From Arctopsyche grandis (Eukaryota > Arthropoda > Insecta > Trichoptera > Hydropsychidae): a stretch of 64,000 nt of DNA. Shown here piece by piece: positions 11,901-23,815 of the stretch (position 1 is the stretch's first letter; each line of letters begins with the position of its first letter). The notes under the pieces were generated by a model. It saw nothing but the letters and a program-made list of their open reading frames with translations, made no database searches and had not been told where the DNA came from. The stretch lies in assembly GCF_051622035.1 (NCBI RefSeq), contig NC_135365.1:28706001-28770000 (forward strand). Reading direction: 5' to 3'. Both the position numbers and the translations under genes were made by a program.

Positions 11901-14900
11901 TTATAAATTCAGAAATTGCGGTGTAAGCGAATCTTTATAAACGTTGACAATTGAATGATACGGATTACACGACCCATATTCAATGCTACCTTTAAAGGCT
12001 TTTAGCAGGCAGTATTCTTGTTTACTCTGTACATGCAAAATTTATGAACTTATTGAACTTGTTAGCATTCAAAGGGTTAATATAAAAGAGGCATCCTTAT
12101 CATATTTCCGTTCCATTTCTATTTAAGTATTACTACAACGGAAACAAATCACAGAAGTCATACCTTATTTATCTTATCTAGCATTTGTATTGTATTTCAA
12201 TATCGTCCTCGCGGTTAACATTATCAGCAAAACTACAAGTACAATATAATTTTTCAATTAGAATGCACTCTACGAACGCATGTACGGAAAGTCTTTAGCA
12301 TGCGCCAACGATCATGATTTATCATCCGCTACATTGCTGATAGAAAGTCCGGAAATATTACGAGTACGAGAGGAGATAGAGAACAAGGAATCAACTAAAG
12401 CAGCCATCACTCAGAGTTCGTCTCCAGAAAACAAACTCAAGTCAGTGCATATCATCATTGAATTCAATTAGTGAGACAATTATGTACTCGGTTTTGACTT
12501 TGCATATTTTATAGATCCACGACGAGTAATAGCAACTCAGTTGAAGAGAAACCTACGCCGAATTTAAACACGACGGTGACTTCTTCGTCTTTGGAATCTC
12601 CAGTGCGTCCGACAAATCGTCAGATTGAAACGAGGACGTCTGATGGCAAACGCAGAATCACGCCGATGTTCATCCCTCTTCATCATCTGACCGATCACAA
12701 GTAAACATCAGACCGTGTCTTTCAGTTACCAAAACTTATCAGCGTGCTATTTATTCATTCGTGTGCGATTTCAGCGAAATAAACAACGCGACGAACACAG
12801 ACGGATGCTTCAGCACGTCCTCGCAATCGAAGAGTAAAATCATCGTCGAGAAACGTGACGATATAATCATCGTGCCAAATGTTAGTAATCACGCTAGCGT
12901 ACTGCCGCCGGCTCCGCAAGGTCCGAATAACTTCACCGGAGTTACCAAGCCGCCTCCTGAAAAGTAAGGCTTTAGCGTTGTCTTCCGGAAAGTTCGAATG
13001 TTTCGTTGCAATGTTTCAGTGGTATTATTTTGTTTAGCGAATTGGACGGGCGTTTGAAGAGACGTGGAGATAATTTGCCGGGTCCGAAGGTGAACGAAGT
13101 TTCCAAAAAGCAGAAAGTCACTCCGACGAAACAAAAGTCTGAATGTATGACCGTCAAATCTGTGACTATTCACGACACTGGAGGTAGATTGGCTATGCCT
13201 ACTTTAGGAACTGCTGGGCCTATTGTTCGTCACGCTGGAAAGTTTAGAGTTCAGGTGAATGTAGTTATATTTGATAAACCGATCTGGTAAATCAGCTCAA
13301 TCCATCAGATGAAAGCTAATTACATGATGCAAGTAGAAAGCCACGCTTATATTATATATTACAACTTGTATATCAGCATATGTGTATGTAAATATAAAAT
13401 TTTTAGGTGCTGAACAACGCTTGTAATACTCCCCATGGTAAATTGACAAGAATCCAACTACTTCCAGGAAATTCGGCATCTAATGACCCCATATGGGAAA
13501 GTTTCTTAGGTATGTTTTAAATTTTCAACAAAAACCGACGCGAACAAAACACACCGCAATAATATAATAATGTATGTATATATAAAAACGGACGCGATGT
13601 ATGTATGTTTGTGGGTATGTGGCAGATGCGTCGACCAGTATATATGTAGATTCAAAAAAAAACAAATATTAGAATGCCAAGAGTATATGTTGCCTAGAGA
13701 TATTTAATAAAATAAATACACGCGAATAAAGTGGACAGCTAATCAGCGTTTAGTGGTCCACATGGACTGAAACGTTTGTCCAATTAGGTAATAGGTGCAT
13801 TTAGTATCGAGGAGATGCGGGGTAGTGGGGGGGTTTGGAGCGTCTGACGTGTGCTCCTGATATTGAGCACCTGACTTGGAATGAGTGAGTTCAGCATCAG
13901 ATGCGCTGCGCGGGAGCGTACACATATCCACAAAGACACACACATTCATTCATCATTTCGAATTGGTGAACGGGCTGGATTGGCGAACGTGTAATGCGCA
14001 CACTCAACATTTTACTATTTAAGGTATGTTCATACTTAACAGCACTGCACGGCTTCAGCACTGCACGATTCCGTTTCAAATATGTCATTTTATTACATTT
14101 CTATTCATATCTACCTACACGTCGCGGTCACGTCACGTTTACAGCAATTTGGCCGAGTGCAAGGCAAAATCGGCTTACTTATACATTACAGGCCATGACG
14201 ATACGGTGCAATATTGCTTACGTCGTATTGTCGAGTACTTACAATATGAATGCATACACGTGCATTCGTAGCTACGCGTCAGAATACAAGTCAGCAAAAA
14301 TTTTTCGGCGTTTATCGAACGAAAAATTATGTATAATCGCGTTGTTGTTGGAAGAAGAATCTCAAGAAGGCAATAAAAAAGCACGGAGTCGTTTTGATGT
14401 GCATCCCATGTTAAAAAATAGAAAAACCGAAGGAGAGTTTTGGACACTGTATAAAGAGCTTGTGGATGATCGACAAAATTTTTTTAAATATTTCCGTAAA
14501 AAATTTTAAATTTTTTTAAATATTTGCGCCAAAACCATGTCGAAAGATTGAACAGCTGTCAACTGTCACTATCGATAATTGGTCCAAAACAGCAAAGCGG
14601 CAGACTCATGGCACGTAATTCGCGTGTATATTTCCACGATGGCCAAAAAAACGGATACGATACGTTGACGGATGTTGCTGTAAGGTATGAACAGGAAATG
14701 TCGGGTACTGCTGTAAGCCTGCCGTGGCGTAAACGTGACGGTTGGTATGAATATACCCATACAAAATGTACCAAAGAATACTTTTCTTACGGCCGGATAC
14801 CTGCTGAAGTCGGTACGTGCTGACTAGGTATGAACAGACCTTAATACGTGCGCGTACCTATAAATCACCTTACATTATATTTATATATGTACTAGTGTTG

Positions 14901-17900
14901 TGCCCGATGAAATATTATCGCATGGGTTATGACATGTTAAGCTATTACCGCTAGCGTTAAGCTAGATCCGCATGCGGTCGTATTTTTTGCAAATATTTTT
15001 TAAATATACTTATTTTAATATTTATATTTAATTGTTTAATATGAAAAAAAAATGGTAAAAACTACCTATCTACATATAAACAATATAAAACACCAATAGA
15101 AAAATGAATTTATGGGGACTGATCTAGTTGTGAAGGTGTTCTTCACCACCAGTCCGCCATGTATTATAGATGAGTTCGTCTGTGTTTTAGTAGTTATTAC
15201 TGCTGTTTGTTTGGATAAGGTACTTTATTGTTTGAATATACAAGTGTATAAATATGTTGTTGAAGCGGCTGGAATCGTAGTGTTCTCGAGACGGCTATTG
15301 GCTGTTGACTTGGTGTCGTGATGGCCGCTGGATCTGCAATGTGTCGTTGCTCTGGATCCGGCTGAGCTGCAAGCGTTCTTCCATTGTAGGGTAGTGTAGT
15401 GGTAGCTGGTCAGATGCTGGATGTCGACTGCTGTCGTGGTGGTTTCTGAAGTCTGACTGGTTGTTGTTCACTCGTGGTGGCTGTTGGAGCTTGACTGGTT
15501 GTCAATTTAGCATGGTCTGCTGCTGCCTGTTGACTGAAGTTGTCTGGGTTGGATCTCCTTTTATATTGTTTTTGGGGGTCCATGTGACTTGTTTCTGAGA
15601 ACCGCAGGTGGTGTTTGCTTCTTGGAAGTGCAAGTTGTGCGAGGAATGTGGTTCGTTGTTAGGGTGGAATATTCTCGAATATGTGGCGTCGTTCCACTTG
15701 ATTTAGTTTTTATCGCCCTTTGTTCCAGTGAGTCTAGATGTTTGTTCAATGGGTTACAATGTAGTTGTTGTTTGTGCATTTTAATGGATGCAGGTGTTCT
15801 TCGACTTCGCGTCGTTCTGCTTGATTTGTTGGGGTGGAAGTTTCTCGACTCAAGATGACGTCAATGGTTGAGCGTGAGAAATGTTTTCTCCGTCGCAATA
15901 GATGTTTCGATTGCGGTGACGAGATTCCTACAAATTAATTAAATAAATTTTCAATAGATGGCCCTAAATGCTCAAAGACTTATTTTCCTAGAGGAAACAT
16001 TAGTAGCAAACAGTATATATAGAAGTTTTTTTGTTGATCTGTTATTATGTTCGTTATTATAATCGAAACGACTATTATAGTACGATGAGCGTTTTCGCAC
16101 ACAGATACACAGACACACAGAATAGAGATATTATATACATACATATATATGATGATAACATATAACTTTATTTTAATTCATGTATCAATTCCTTTCTGAA
16201 ATCAACGGGCACAACACTAGTGGCTAAATAGTGTCTGCGCATACGTTTTATTCGCGTAGGTTTATGGCAGATTTGAAGACTTTGATTTTTTTATTATTTT
16301 GAAGTCTTTTAAGATAGTAGAAATTTAATCCACAGGTTCTCCATGCAGTAGTATAGCGTGCGATTCAAATTGGATTTGCGTCGGATGTGAAGATGCTACA
16401 CTTCATTGCTTAGAAACGAACACGGGCCGGAAAGAAGTCGGCATTATAGCATTAGGCGCTCCAGCAGCTCGTCTTTCTCTCATCACCATCCCGCCAAACA
16501 CGGGCAGTGCTCATTTGTGTGCAATAACAACAGCTGCTGCCGTCACCGTTTGGAACCTGGTCGAGCGGACTTGTGCTCTATCTCCAGTATCATTACGATA
16601 TTTGATGCCTGAAGGAGGTATATACTACTTAAATGCATATTATTTCAACATTCTACATATATTCTTTCATAACGTGTATGGTTTGTGTTACAGTGAATGT
16701 TTCAAGCTGCAGTTTGATGGATGACGGAAATCCGATGATATCGTTGACGAATGGGAAAGGTTATGTTTATAGCAAAAAAATGTCTGCTTGGTGAGTTTAT
16801 TCATTGTGATGAGAATTAGTGTTTGATTGTGTTCTTTGTTTATTTTTGATTCAATTTTTTAGGATTATTGGTTGTGATGGGAACGATCCGTTGTGGCGAT
16901 GTGCTCGAGTTGGTTCAGGCCGTCCGTTGGTGTCTATGCCTTCGTCTGGTCCTGCTCCGTTGACGTCACTTCAGCATGCAACGCTGCGAGGATCGTCTTC
17001 CACGGGACATCAGTCTCATTATCAACAGGGGTAAGTCTATTGAGACGCCATTTTTTATATTTAAAAGGCGTATCAATGGTGAAATATCCTCAAGTGAAAT
17101 ACACAGGTAACCCCAATGCGCTTTCCTGGCCAGAAACGTTGTATATTTGATACAAGTGTTATTATAGAAAGTAAGTACATATCAATTAGCATAATCAGAG
17201 ACATCTATGGTCAAATTTATAAAGTTGCAGCATTTTATACTATTCAGCGAAACTCGAGATTGCTGAAAACTCGAGATTTGCTATAAAATCGGTAAGGTTG
17301 CCAATTTGTTGGAACCGTTTCAATGAAAATCATATAAATTGGTAAATTCTGATGGGAAACGATCGACCTGGAGCCACAAATCTAAGGTCTGGCCAGCAGA
17401 AACCAGTGGGATTTGAACTCGTGACCATTTTGCTCATTATATGCTAAACGCTAGTCTATTCGTTTTTTACATTATTTTGAATTAAAATTTTCAGGAATCA
17501 TTCCGGAGCTATTCAGAGCTATTTAGAAGGTCAATTGGCTACCAGTAAGCTTATAAACTCACCGACCGAATACAAACATTGGCTTTTGGCATTAGTATCA
17601 CATTTAATGCAGCAAGGTGAGCATTTTATTTGCGTTTAATATTATTATTCTTAGCTCGTTTTAATTTGATCTCTTCAATGTTTAATCAGGTCCTGAAGCG
17701 AGACTTAGATGTATTTTAGACGATTTAATGGGTCCCAGTCACTGTACATCTTTGTCGGAGAAGTGGAGTTCGACCGTTCTGGTATATAAATATTTAATAT
17801 GCATTTATTATTTATTGAACGACACGTGTTTTAAAATGTTTATTATGTTTTAGGATCACAAAAAGCATGATTTATTAGACGACATATTAATTCTGCTCGG

Positions 17901-17985
17901 CAAACAACTTCGATGGCAACGAATGTATATCGAATACTCCGAGCAGATTTCGGCAATCAAAGAAACCCTCACGAACGGAAAATAA
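8938..17985 (+). CDS. Hira: HIRA histone H3.3 chaperone subunit
   Basis: WD40 subunit of the HIR complex, which deposits H3.3-H4 independently of replication together with ASF1, UBN and CABIN1 partners. Sixteen exons: 8938-8974, 9120-9293, 9415-9591, 10549-10976, 11047-11331, 12262-12440, 12515-12700, 12775-12963, 13038-13254, 13407-13509, 16336-16617, 16694-16790, 16863-17030, 17495-17616, 17690-17781, 17854-17985. All have GT/AG borders, and the sum (2868 nt) gives 955 aa plus stop. The protein opens MKLLKPNWVSHDG as in animal HIRA. WD40 repeats fill about residues 1-370 (GGDDKIIMIWK, SCSVDNSIIIWN). The ASF1-binding B domain is visible near residue 470 (ETRTSDGKRRITP). The Hira C-terminal domain follows (about 670-950), which in the family mediates oligomerisation and CABIN1 contact. 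Human HIRA is 1017 aa. Introns 3, 5, 10 and 13 hold transposons. Confidence 0.97.
9679..10055. mobile_element. Mutator-like (MULE) MITE in HIRA intron 3
   Basis: 377 bp with inverted ends (GGGTCTACCTCACGGGACCG left; TTTTTCACGGTCACCC right) and a perfect 9-bp duplication TAATTCGAT at 9670-9678 and 10056-10064. Nine-base duplications are typical of Mutator-like elements. A shorter copy with longer matching ends lies at 23298-23538. No transposase. Confidence 0.75.
10115..10277. repeat. 18-bp minisatellite in HIRA intron 3
   Basis: About nine tandem copies of an 18-bp unit built on the self-complementary core CTGTATATATACAG plus CTTT. Both DNA strands and the transcript could form stacked hairpins. 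It lies between the MULE MITE and exon 4. Confidence 0.9.
11492..12076. mobile_element. piggyBac-type MITE in HIRA intron 5
   Basis: 585 bp flanked by TTAA on both sides (11488-11491, 12077-12080) with inverted ends CTCTTTGAGTGCTGAC and GTTAGCATTCAAAGGG. The TTAA target fits the piggyBac superfamily. An internal segment around 11740-11775 matches, inverted, a segment near 48320-48370. No coding capacity. Confidence 0.65.
14023..14840 (+). mobile_element. Harbinger-like element with transposase N-terminal remnant, copy 1
   Basis: 818 bp between inverted ends GGTATGTTCATAC and GTATGAACAGACC, flanked by TTAA (14019-14022, 14841-14844); a 3-bp TTA/TAA duplication is equally compatible. The frame at about 14290-14510 encodes RRLSNEKLCIIALLLEEE, FDVHPMLKNRKT and GEFWTLYKEL, which resembles the N-terminal region of HARBI1-like transposases. 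No DDE domain is present, so it is non-autonomous. A near-identical copy is at 45325-47231. Confidence 0.65.
14892..16155 (-). mobile_element. Helitron, family 2, nested and inverted
   Basis: Read on the minus strand it starts TCATCATATATATG at 16155 and ends GGGCACAACACTAG at 14892, with A immediately before and T immediately after, the standard Helitron A/T insertion site. It sits inside the outer Helitron. The interior (15110-15890) is GT-rich, without a recognised protein. A 61-bp relic with the same two ends is at 36925-36985. Confidence 0.7.
17101..17466 (-). mobile_element. tRNA-derived SINE, copy 1 (HIRA intron 13)
   Basis: Minus-strand copy of the family best seen at 19393-19871: the 3' body end (AACCCCAATGCGC) is at the left, and the conserved core (GAAACGATCGACCTGGAG) and degraded tRNA-like head are toward the right. 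Confidence 0.7.
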
Positions 17986-19392
17986 TATTGTATTAAAAGC
18001 AAAGCTAAAATATTATAACTGACATTGACAAATAAGAGACAGGTGCTGTCAATCTATCATTGGAATCATACAATACTTGAGACAATCTATGCATCAGCAT
18101 CAGCATCAGCTAATGAAATTATGCCTATACTATGTATAAATCAATTGTTGGTTTGAGTCCGATTTGTTGTATATTTTCTTTGTCAAGTATTGGAGATAAA
18201 CCTTCATTCTAAAGCGTTATTATTAATAATTTTTCTTGATAAATTGAGTTTGTATAGATTATAGTGTTAATTTAATGCAATAAATTAGTAGATAATTATA
18301 TGAAATCGATGAAAATTATCAAGACTGAATTAAGTTAAAAATGGCAGCATTTTTAGAGTGAAATTGTCATTGAGTCGTTTTGGCGCATACTCTACGCGGA
18401 AATAGCCTCGAATAAGTTAAATATAAAACGGAGACGATCATCTCCGCGATGTGTATATATTGTATTTTCTTTGTTCCTCGCGTGCTGTTAGTTCTAAGAT
18501 TTGTTTTATGACTCGTCATAAATATTATTTCGTTGTTGCACTCAACTCATCATAGTCGTGCGATACGATTATGAAATTATTTATCAAAAAAATATACCCA
18601 GCAAGAGATTGCAACATTTGAAATACGATTTTATATTATTTATATTCTTCTGCACATACACAAGGGTTGCAATCTCTTTTCTAAATGTAAATGTGGTTGT
18701 TTTTATAGTCTGTGATCTTAGCGGTATGAAATTATAATTTTCTTTATTATAACGTAAGTAGATATACGAATCTATGTAGATTTAAGTTTTCCGTACCCGA
18801 CTTATTCTGGTACGTGTCGTATTTCGATTATTTGCATTATTGTGCCAACTGCAGTACTGATTTTACTCGATGTTAAATAAATTTTTCGCATTTTGTATTC
18901 TCTTTTGTTTGTTTAATTTATCCCTCTCTTCCTTCCTGTTGATTTTTGGCTCGATTTCAAATGAAAATGCAATGGCTCGGACATGACGCAGGGATGACAA
19001 ATAATTAAGCACTTTACTCAGGAACTCTAGTGAGACCCTGTTTTACACAAGATATACATAGAGGAAGTACATAGGTAAGTTAGCTGCTGGTAACGAAGAT
19101 TCATTATCTGCAGCTTCAAAATTTGGTTGTTTGCCATCTTTGTGATATGCCTAAGCCAATGCAACTAATATGTATTGTATCTTATACATTTACAACCAAA
19201 TATTTCGAGAATCAAATTGATTAATGTTGCCATATTTGCAACGGTGTTGGAGACGAAAAGCGCTTGCCATTAGTATTCAAGATATTAAAGAAACGCAATA
19301 TTCGTTGACCCCTTGTATTTAAATGTTTATAAAATCAGATTCGTTTGAAATTATAAAGAACTTTTTATGATCTCAATGGTGCTTTTGTGCAT
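17986..19392 (+). other. HIRA 3' UTR and AT-rich intergenic spacer
   Basis: AATAAA-type signals occur, with a clear one near 18876. Beyond about 18900 the sequence is AT-rich and I recognise no gene or repeat. Confidence 0.4.
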
Positions 19393-19871
19393 TTTGAGCC
19401 AGCAGCGTGGCTCGGTCGTTAAGCTTCTGCTTAACACTGAGAGGCGCCGAGTTCGATCCCTTGAGCTGACCTCGATTGAAAAGAATTTTTCTGAGTATAT
19501 CTGTAATGCTGCTGGTCAGACCAGGATTTGTGACTCCTGTTTGATCGTTTCCTATCAGAGTTTGCCAATTTTCTCTGATTTCATTGATGAAACGATTCCC
19601 GATTAAAAATTGGCTAAAAATCCTTCCTACCCACTATGTCACCACTATTTGAGTATGATTAATGTAAATATTACAATAAAAATGTATGTACAATTCATAG
19701 ATGTCTCGTTAATTGTCGAGTTTAAGTCAGTGTCTCGTAATTTAGCGACTTATATAATAAAAAAAATGCTGTATTGTTTAATTTGGCCAGGAAGGCGCAT
19801 TGGGGTTTACCTGTAATGCCTTCCTGGTATGAAATAAAAAAAAATAATAATAATAATAAAAATAATAATTA
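19393..19871 (+). mobile_element. tRNA-derived SINE, copy 2 (reference copy)
   Basis: Most complete copy, in plus orientation. The head carries pol III promoter-like boxes (GTGGCTCGGTCGTTAAG for box A; GAGTTCGATCCC for box B). The body includes GGTCAGACCAGGATTTGTG and TTGGCCAGGAAGGCGCATTG, and the 3' tail is a run of AATAATA units to about 19871. This identifies a SINE rather than a functional tRNA gene. Confidence 0.82.
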
Positions 19872-20058
19872 TTAACTAATCTAGATTCTTATTTTATAAT
19901 CTAAGTGGCTAATAACTATGTATACATATATACACTTGACAATAGCTTTGGCAATTCCCAAATTCGTGAAAACCTAAGAAATCTCACATTCTAAAATATA
20001 ATAAAATTGGAAGGGAACTCCACATCTAAAAATAAACACTGCAGTATCACAGTGTAGA

Positions 20059-20428
20059 TCTGCTAAAAGGAGCCACCGTTATAATTGGTTTTCGAGGATT
20101 ATCTCCAGGCTTAAGTGCTGTCGGCTAACAATCGAGACCCCCGAATGGATTTAGTGGTCGGTAACGGCATTCGGCCGCTTCCCGCTAGAGTTCTCAGAAC
20201 TGACAGCGCGAGACCGTGGGACTTCATGTCTGGTACGTGACTATAACAATAGGTAAACAAACGCGTCGAGGAAGATGCAGTGAGCGACCTGCCTTTTATA
20301 AGCAGGTACTTAGGCCATATGAAGACATTCTGGACAGAGCACTGGCAGTGCGTGGATCTCCTTAATCACCCAATAAATGCTGTGAAGCGACCCTTTTATT
20401 TGGATCCTCCAACCACACCTACGCAACA
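20059..20428 (+). mobile_element. Partial LTR, family A-related
   Basis: The right end CCTACGCAACA matches the end of solo LTR A, and the left part (GGAGCCACCGTTATAATTGG) matches, inverted, part of 47328-48421. The left terminus was not found. The piggyBac element begins 10 bp to the right. Fossil fragment. Confidence 0.55.
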
Positions 20429-20438
20429 ATAGTATTAA

Positions 20439-22806
20439 CCTTTCCCTTACGGTGCTAAAAAATTACGCGTGCAGCGGTGATGTCGACTCAGTCGTTCTAG
20501 AAATTCGTGATTTTAAAGTCTGATAAATATGAATATTTAACCATTTTTTCTTCTATTCATGACTATAGTTATAGTCCGCATCTATATAAATGAATATATA
20601 TGTATCAATATTGGTAATATACTGCTAAAAACGATCTAAAAAGCATGAAATTGAAGACGCGTGAACGACAATCCCAGAAGGCCGCCCATCTCCAAGTGAG
20701 GACGAACACTAGGCCCCCACTCCGCGACTCGCTGATCAGAAATCACGCCACATCCGCCAGAATTACGCGATGATTCAAAACCTATGCGTAAAAATATATT
20801 CAATTTTTTCATCAAATAAAATAAAATATGTTTATATGTACTTTTCATGTATTTATTTTCACAATAATAATTTTAATACACAAATACATAAATTGATAAA
20901 AAAAAAATGAGAAGTAAACGTAAATAAAAAAAATACAATATTGGGCATAGCTAATTCCAAACTAAGTTCTCTAATAAATAATTTTCGTCGACTTCTGTTA
21001 TTCGCCTTCCATTCTGGATATTTCTGCGCCCATAGCAAATATGCATTTAGCGCAGCTATATTCAGCATCTCCATAAACACTCTAAAAGGCCATCTTCTTG
21101 TTGATCTTGCACAAGAATACTCACTTGTCATTTTATCGCCGGTATCTACTGCACCTTTTGTTTTATTATAAAACATTATTATTTCCGGCTTCTTTTCTTC
21201 ATGACTACTCACTTCACTGTCATGAAATTGAGTAGACAATAGCAAAACTGCTTTATTTTTTTTTGGCACATACGAAACTAATGTCTTGGTTGATGTAAAA
21301 CCAAACAAGCTACTGTGTAAAAGTCTATGTTTCGATGGTAAAAATTCTTTGGGAATTTCCCGTTTATTTTTACGTAGGGTACTAGTTAGAGTTAGCCCTT
21401 TATCTAAAAGGCTATCAGCTAATGCCACCGAAGTAAAAAAGTTGTCCGTTGTTACACCTCTATTGGTGCCATATTGCGGTTGAACTAAATCCATCACTAC
21501 ACGATTCCCTTGATTTATCTCTCGGCAATTATTAACCATACCTGTATAAACCTGTATATTTAATATATATGCTGTTGAAGAGTCAGCCGATACCCACATT
21601 TTTATTCCATATCTACCGGGTTTCGTCTTCATATACACGTGGAATGGGCAATTGCCTTTATAGGTAGCCAAACGTTCATCCACAGTAATGTTGCAACTTG
21701 GAGAATAATTACGTTTACATTCTTCTACAAATTCATTAAAAATTGTCCTGATAGGTTCTAATTTATCAGACGACACGTGTATTCTTTCTTGTCTGGTTTC
21801 TTTGTCGTCAAAACGAATTTGACTGAATATTGTGATGAACCTATCCCGAGACATAGATGCCGTAAAAAATGGTTGGCAAAAAGCGCTGTCATTAGTCCAC
21901 AATTCATTTAAGCTTAATTTTCAGGTCCTATTTCTGCCAGACGCAAGCATTATTCCAATGAATGCAAGCAATTCTTCTGCCAATATCGGCTCGATAATTT
22001 TCGTGGATGTACGATGTAACTGACGATTCGTTTGTTCACATATTTCTCTCACCATATTTGAATTTATAAACAAAGAGAACATTTCTCTAATAGTATTTAC
22101 AGTAGTGCTACTATTTATAAGTCCTGAATTTTCGGTAACAATATTGCACTCTCTACGTCTTGAGGATGATGGTGGTAATGAATTCCATTGAAATCCATGA
22201 TTCGATGTATACACTTCTTCGTCTTCATTTTCACTGGCCTCTAATTCCGAATCTGTATCTTCCATGTCTTCAATAAAATCTTCCGTATCAGTAAAATTAT
22301 CATTTATTTCAAAATCGAGATCGCTATCATATTCCTCTTCATTCATCAAATTTCTTTCAGCCATTTTTTTTTTAAAATTAAAATTGTCTTTGAAAATATA
22401 AATATAATATACAATGTAGCATAGCAAATTAAAAAAAAATAACATTAAATAATTATTACCGTATTTACTATATAATAATCAAGAAACACAAATAAAGTGC
22501 TGGTCCACACGGTACAAAAAAGCTCCGAAACGAAAAAAACAACACGCGCGCACCGAGAACGGGACACGACTGAAGGAAAAAACGTAATAGCACACACTGC
22601 ATTTGCGCATTATGCCCGATTCTTCGATAAAATATTTTTTTCTGTTGCGTCAGATAAATACGTGTATATTATAATAATTCTATCTAATACATCAATGTAT
22701 TGCTGAGGAATACCCAAAATATGAACTCTGTATTTAGTATATTTACAGAGATATTCACACAATTAGAGTAAATGTCGACTATGTTTCTATCACCGGTAAG
22801 GAAAGG
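20439..22806 (-). mobile_element. piggyBac-like transposon, near complete
   Basis: 2368 bp flanked by TTAA (20435-20438 and 22807-22810) with inverted ends CCTTTCCCTTACGGTG and CACCGGTAAGGAAAGG. It contains a transposase gene on the minus strand that is open except for one in-frame stop. Confidence 0.88.
20859..22364 (-). pseudogene. piggyBac-type transposase with one in-frame stop
   Basis: DDE transposase of the piggyBac family (DDE_Tnp_1_7), which cuts and pastes at TTAA. I choose the start MAERNLMNEEEYD at 22364 because the upstream extension is only AT-rich; the acidic N-terminus is typical. The frame is open for about 147 codons, meets TGA at 21921-21923, then continues in the same frame to 20859. 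The three catalytic Asp lie in ITVDERL, VTTDNFFTS and GAVDTGDKM (about residues 229, 307, 407). The C-terminus runs into AT-rich sequence after RRKLFIRELSLELAMP, and no cysteine-rich PHD-like end is visible. With so little decay the element is probably fairly young. Confidence 0.88.
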
Positions 22807-22997
22807 TTAACGCAGAACAAGCTATTTTATATTACTTTTCATCTTCATAAATTGCTCAAAATAAACTTTATCACTGTGGAGTAAAATAAAATTGAATATA
22901 CATAAACAAATCGGTCCTTTCTAGAGTATAGTCGATCGTTTGCTAGCAGGTTTAAAAAGATGAGATCGATTGCTAGCAAGTAGTTATTTATATAGTT

Positions 22998-23811
22998 TAT
23001 AGGACGGGTTAAAGGTTTCGACCGTTTCCCGGCCTATGGAAACTCAGTTGAGTTTGAAAAAGGATAGTTTATTTTTGTTCAATTGTTACAATGGTTATTG
23101 TATGTATGAAGAGGTTGAGCTTTGGATAAGTTAGCTAGTTGAATTCCAGAGGTTCACTCTGGTGTTGGGGGCTGGTGCGTCGCTTTATATACGTTCTGGC
23201 TTGAGGCGTGCCGTGTGCAGATGCTTTGTCTTTGTTTCCAGGACACGTTTGTTAGGAACACGTGTTGACCTGTTTTCGAGGCACGTGTGTTCCATGCGGG
23301 TCTACCTCACGGGCCCGAACGTGAAACGCCCGAAAACGCAAATATCGAAAATCAAAAGATCTTAAGTCGAAAGATAAAAAAAGGGTGCATGGTAAACGGT
23401 ACACACTCACTTAATTTGCGCGAGCAGGATACAACAGGAACAAGAGGAACAGGCTTTTCCTCCCGTATTCTGCGCGCGCACATTAATCCGATATTTGCGT
23501 TTTCGGGCGTTTCACATTCGGGCCCGTGACGGAGACCGGTTCGATACACGTGTGGTTTATAGCTATGGGGTCAGCGCCAGGACGTCGTTCGTTTGAGAAT
23601 GGGGTCGTGCCACGCGTAAACGACTTTTCAAGCATATGTTGCGGTCGCCTGATGACATCACTGTTGGGTTTCGTTCGATTTACGATCAAACGATGATCTT
23701 CTGGAATGGTCGAAGGGGACGTTGCCCTTGAGTTATGCATGTTTGTACAGGATCGATGATGAGATCACTGGTTTTGATTCGTAAAAGCACAAGTTATGCT
23801 AGATTCCTACA
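22998..23811 (-). mobile_element. Solo LTR, family D, copy 2, with MITE inserted
   Basis: TATAGGACGGG at left to TTCCTACA at right in plus orientation, with 4-bp duplication AGTT (22994-22997, 23812-23815). A MULE MITE (23298-23538) lies inside. Related to solo LTR D copy 1 at 31693-32103. LTR-retrotransposon fossil. Confidence 0.78.
23298..23538. mobile_element. Mutator-like (MULE) MITE inside solo LTR D
   Basis: 241 bp with inverted ends of nearly 50 bp (GGGTCTACCTCACGGGCCCG at left; CGGGCCCGTGACGGAGACC at right). The 9-bp flanks GTTCCATGC (23289-23297) and GTTCGATAC (23539-23547) match at 7 of 9 positions. Same family as 9679-10055. Confidence 0.75.
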
Positions 23812-23815
23812 AGTT

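Larger units (their letters stand above)
13559..16220 (+). mobile_element. Helitron, family 2, in HIRA intron 10 (outer copy)
   Basis: Begins near 13559 (TATATATAAAAACGGACGCG) and ends at CTAG 16217-16220 after AACGGGCACAACA, followed by T as expected for a Helitron 3' end. A paralogue at 33462-34556 preserves the 3' hairpin CCGTTGAAATCAACGG. This copy is split by a Harbinger-like element (14023-14840) and by a second Helitron of related family in opposite orientation (14892-16155); the paralogue lacks both and gives the empty sites. The exact 5' end is uncertain. Confidence 0.65.

Noticed and set aside
19396-19460. Possible tRNA gene
   Set aside because: Box A and B motifs are present, but they belong to a SINE head with degraded, non-tRNA surroundings; no cloverleaf was seen.
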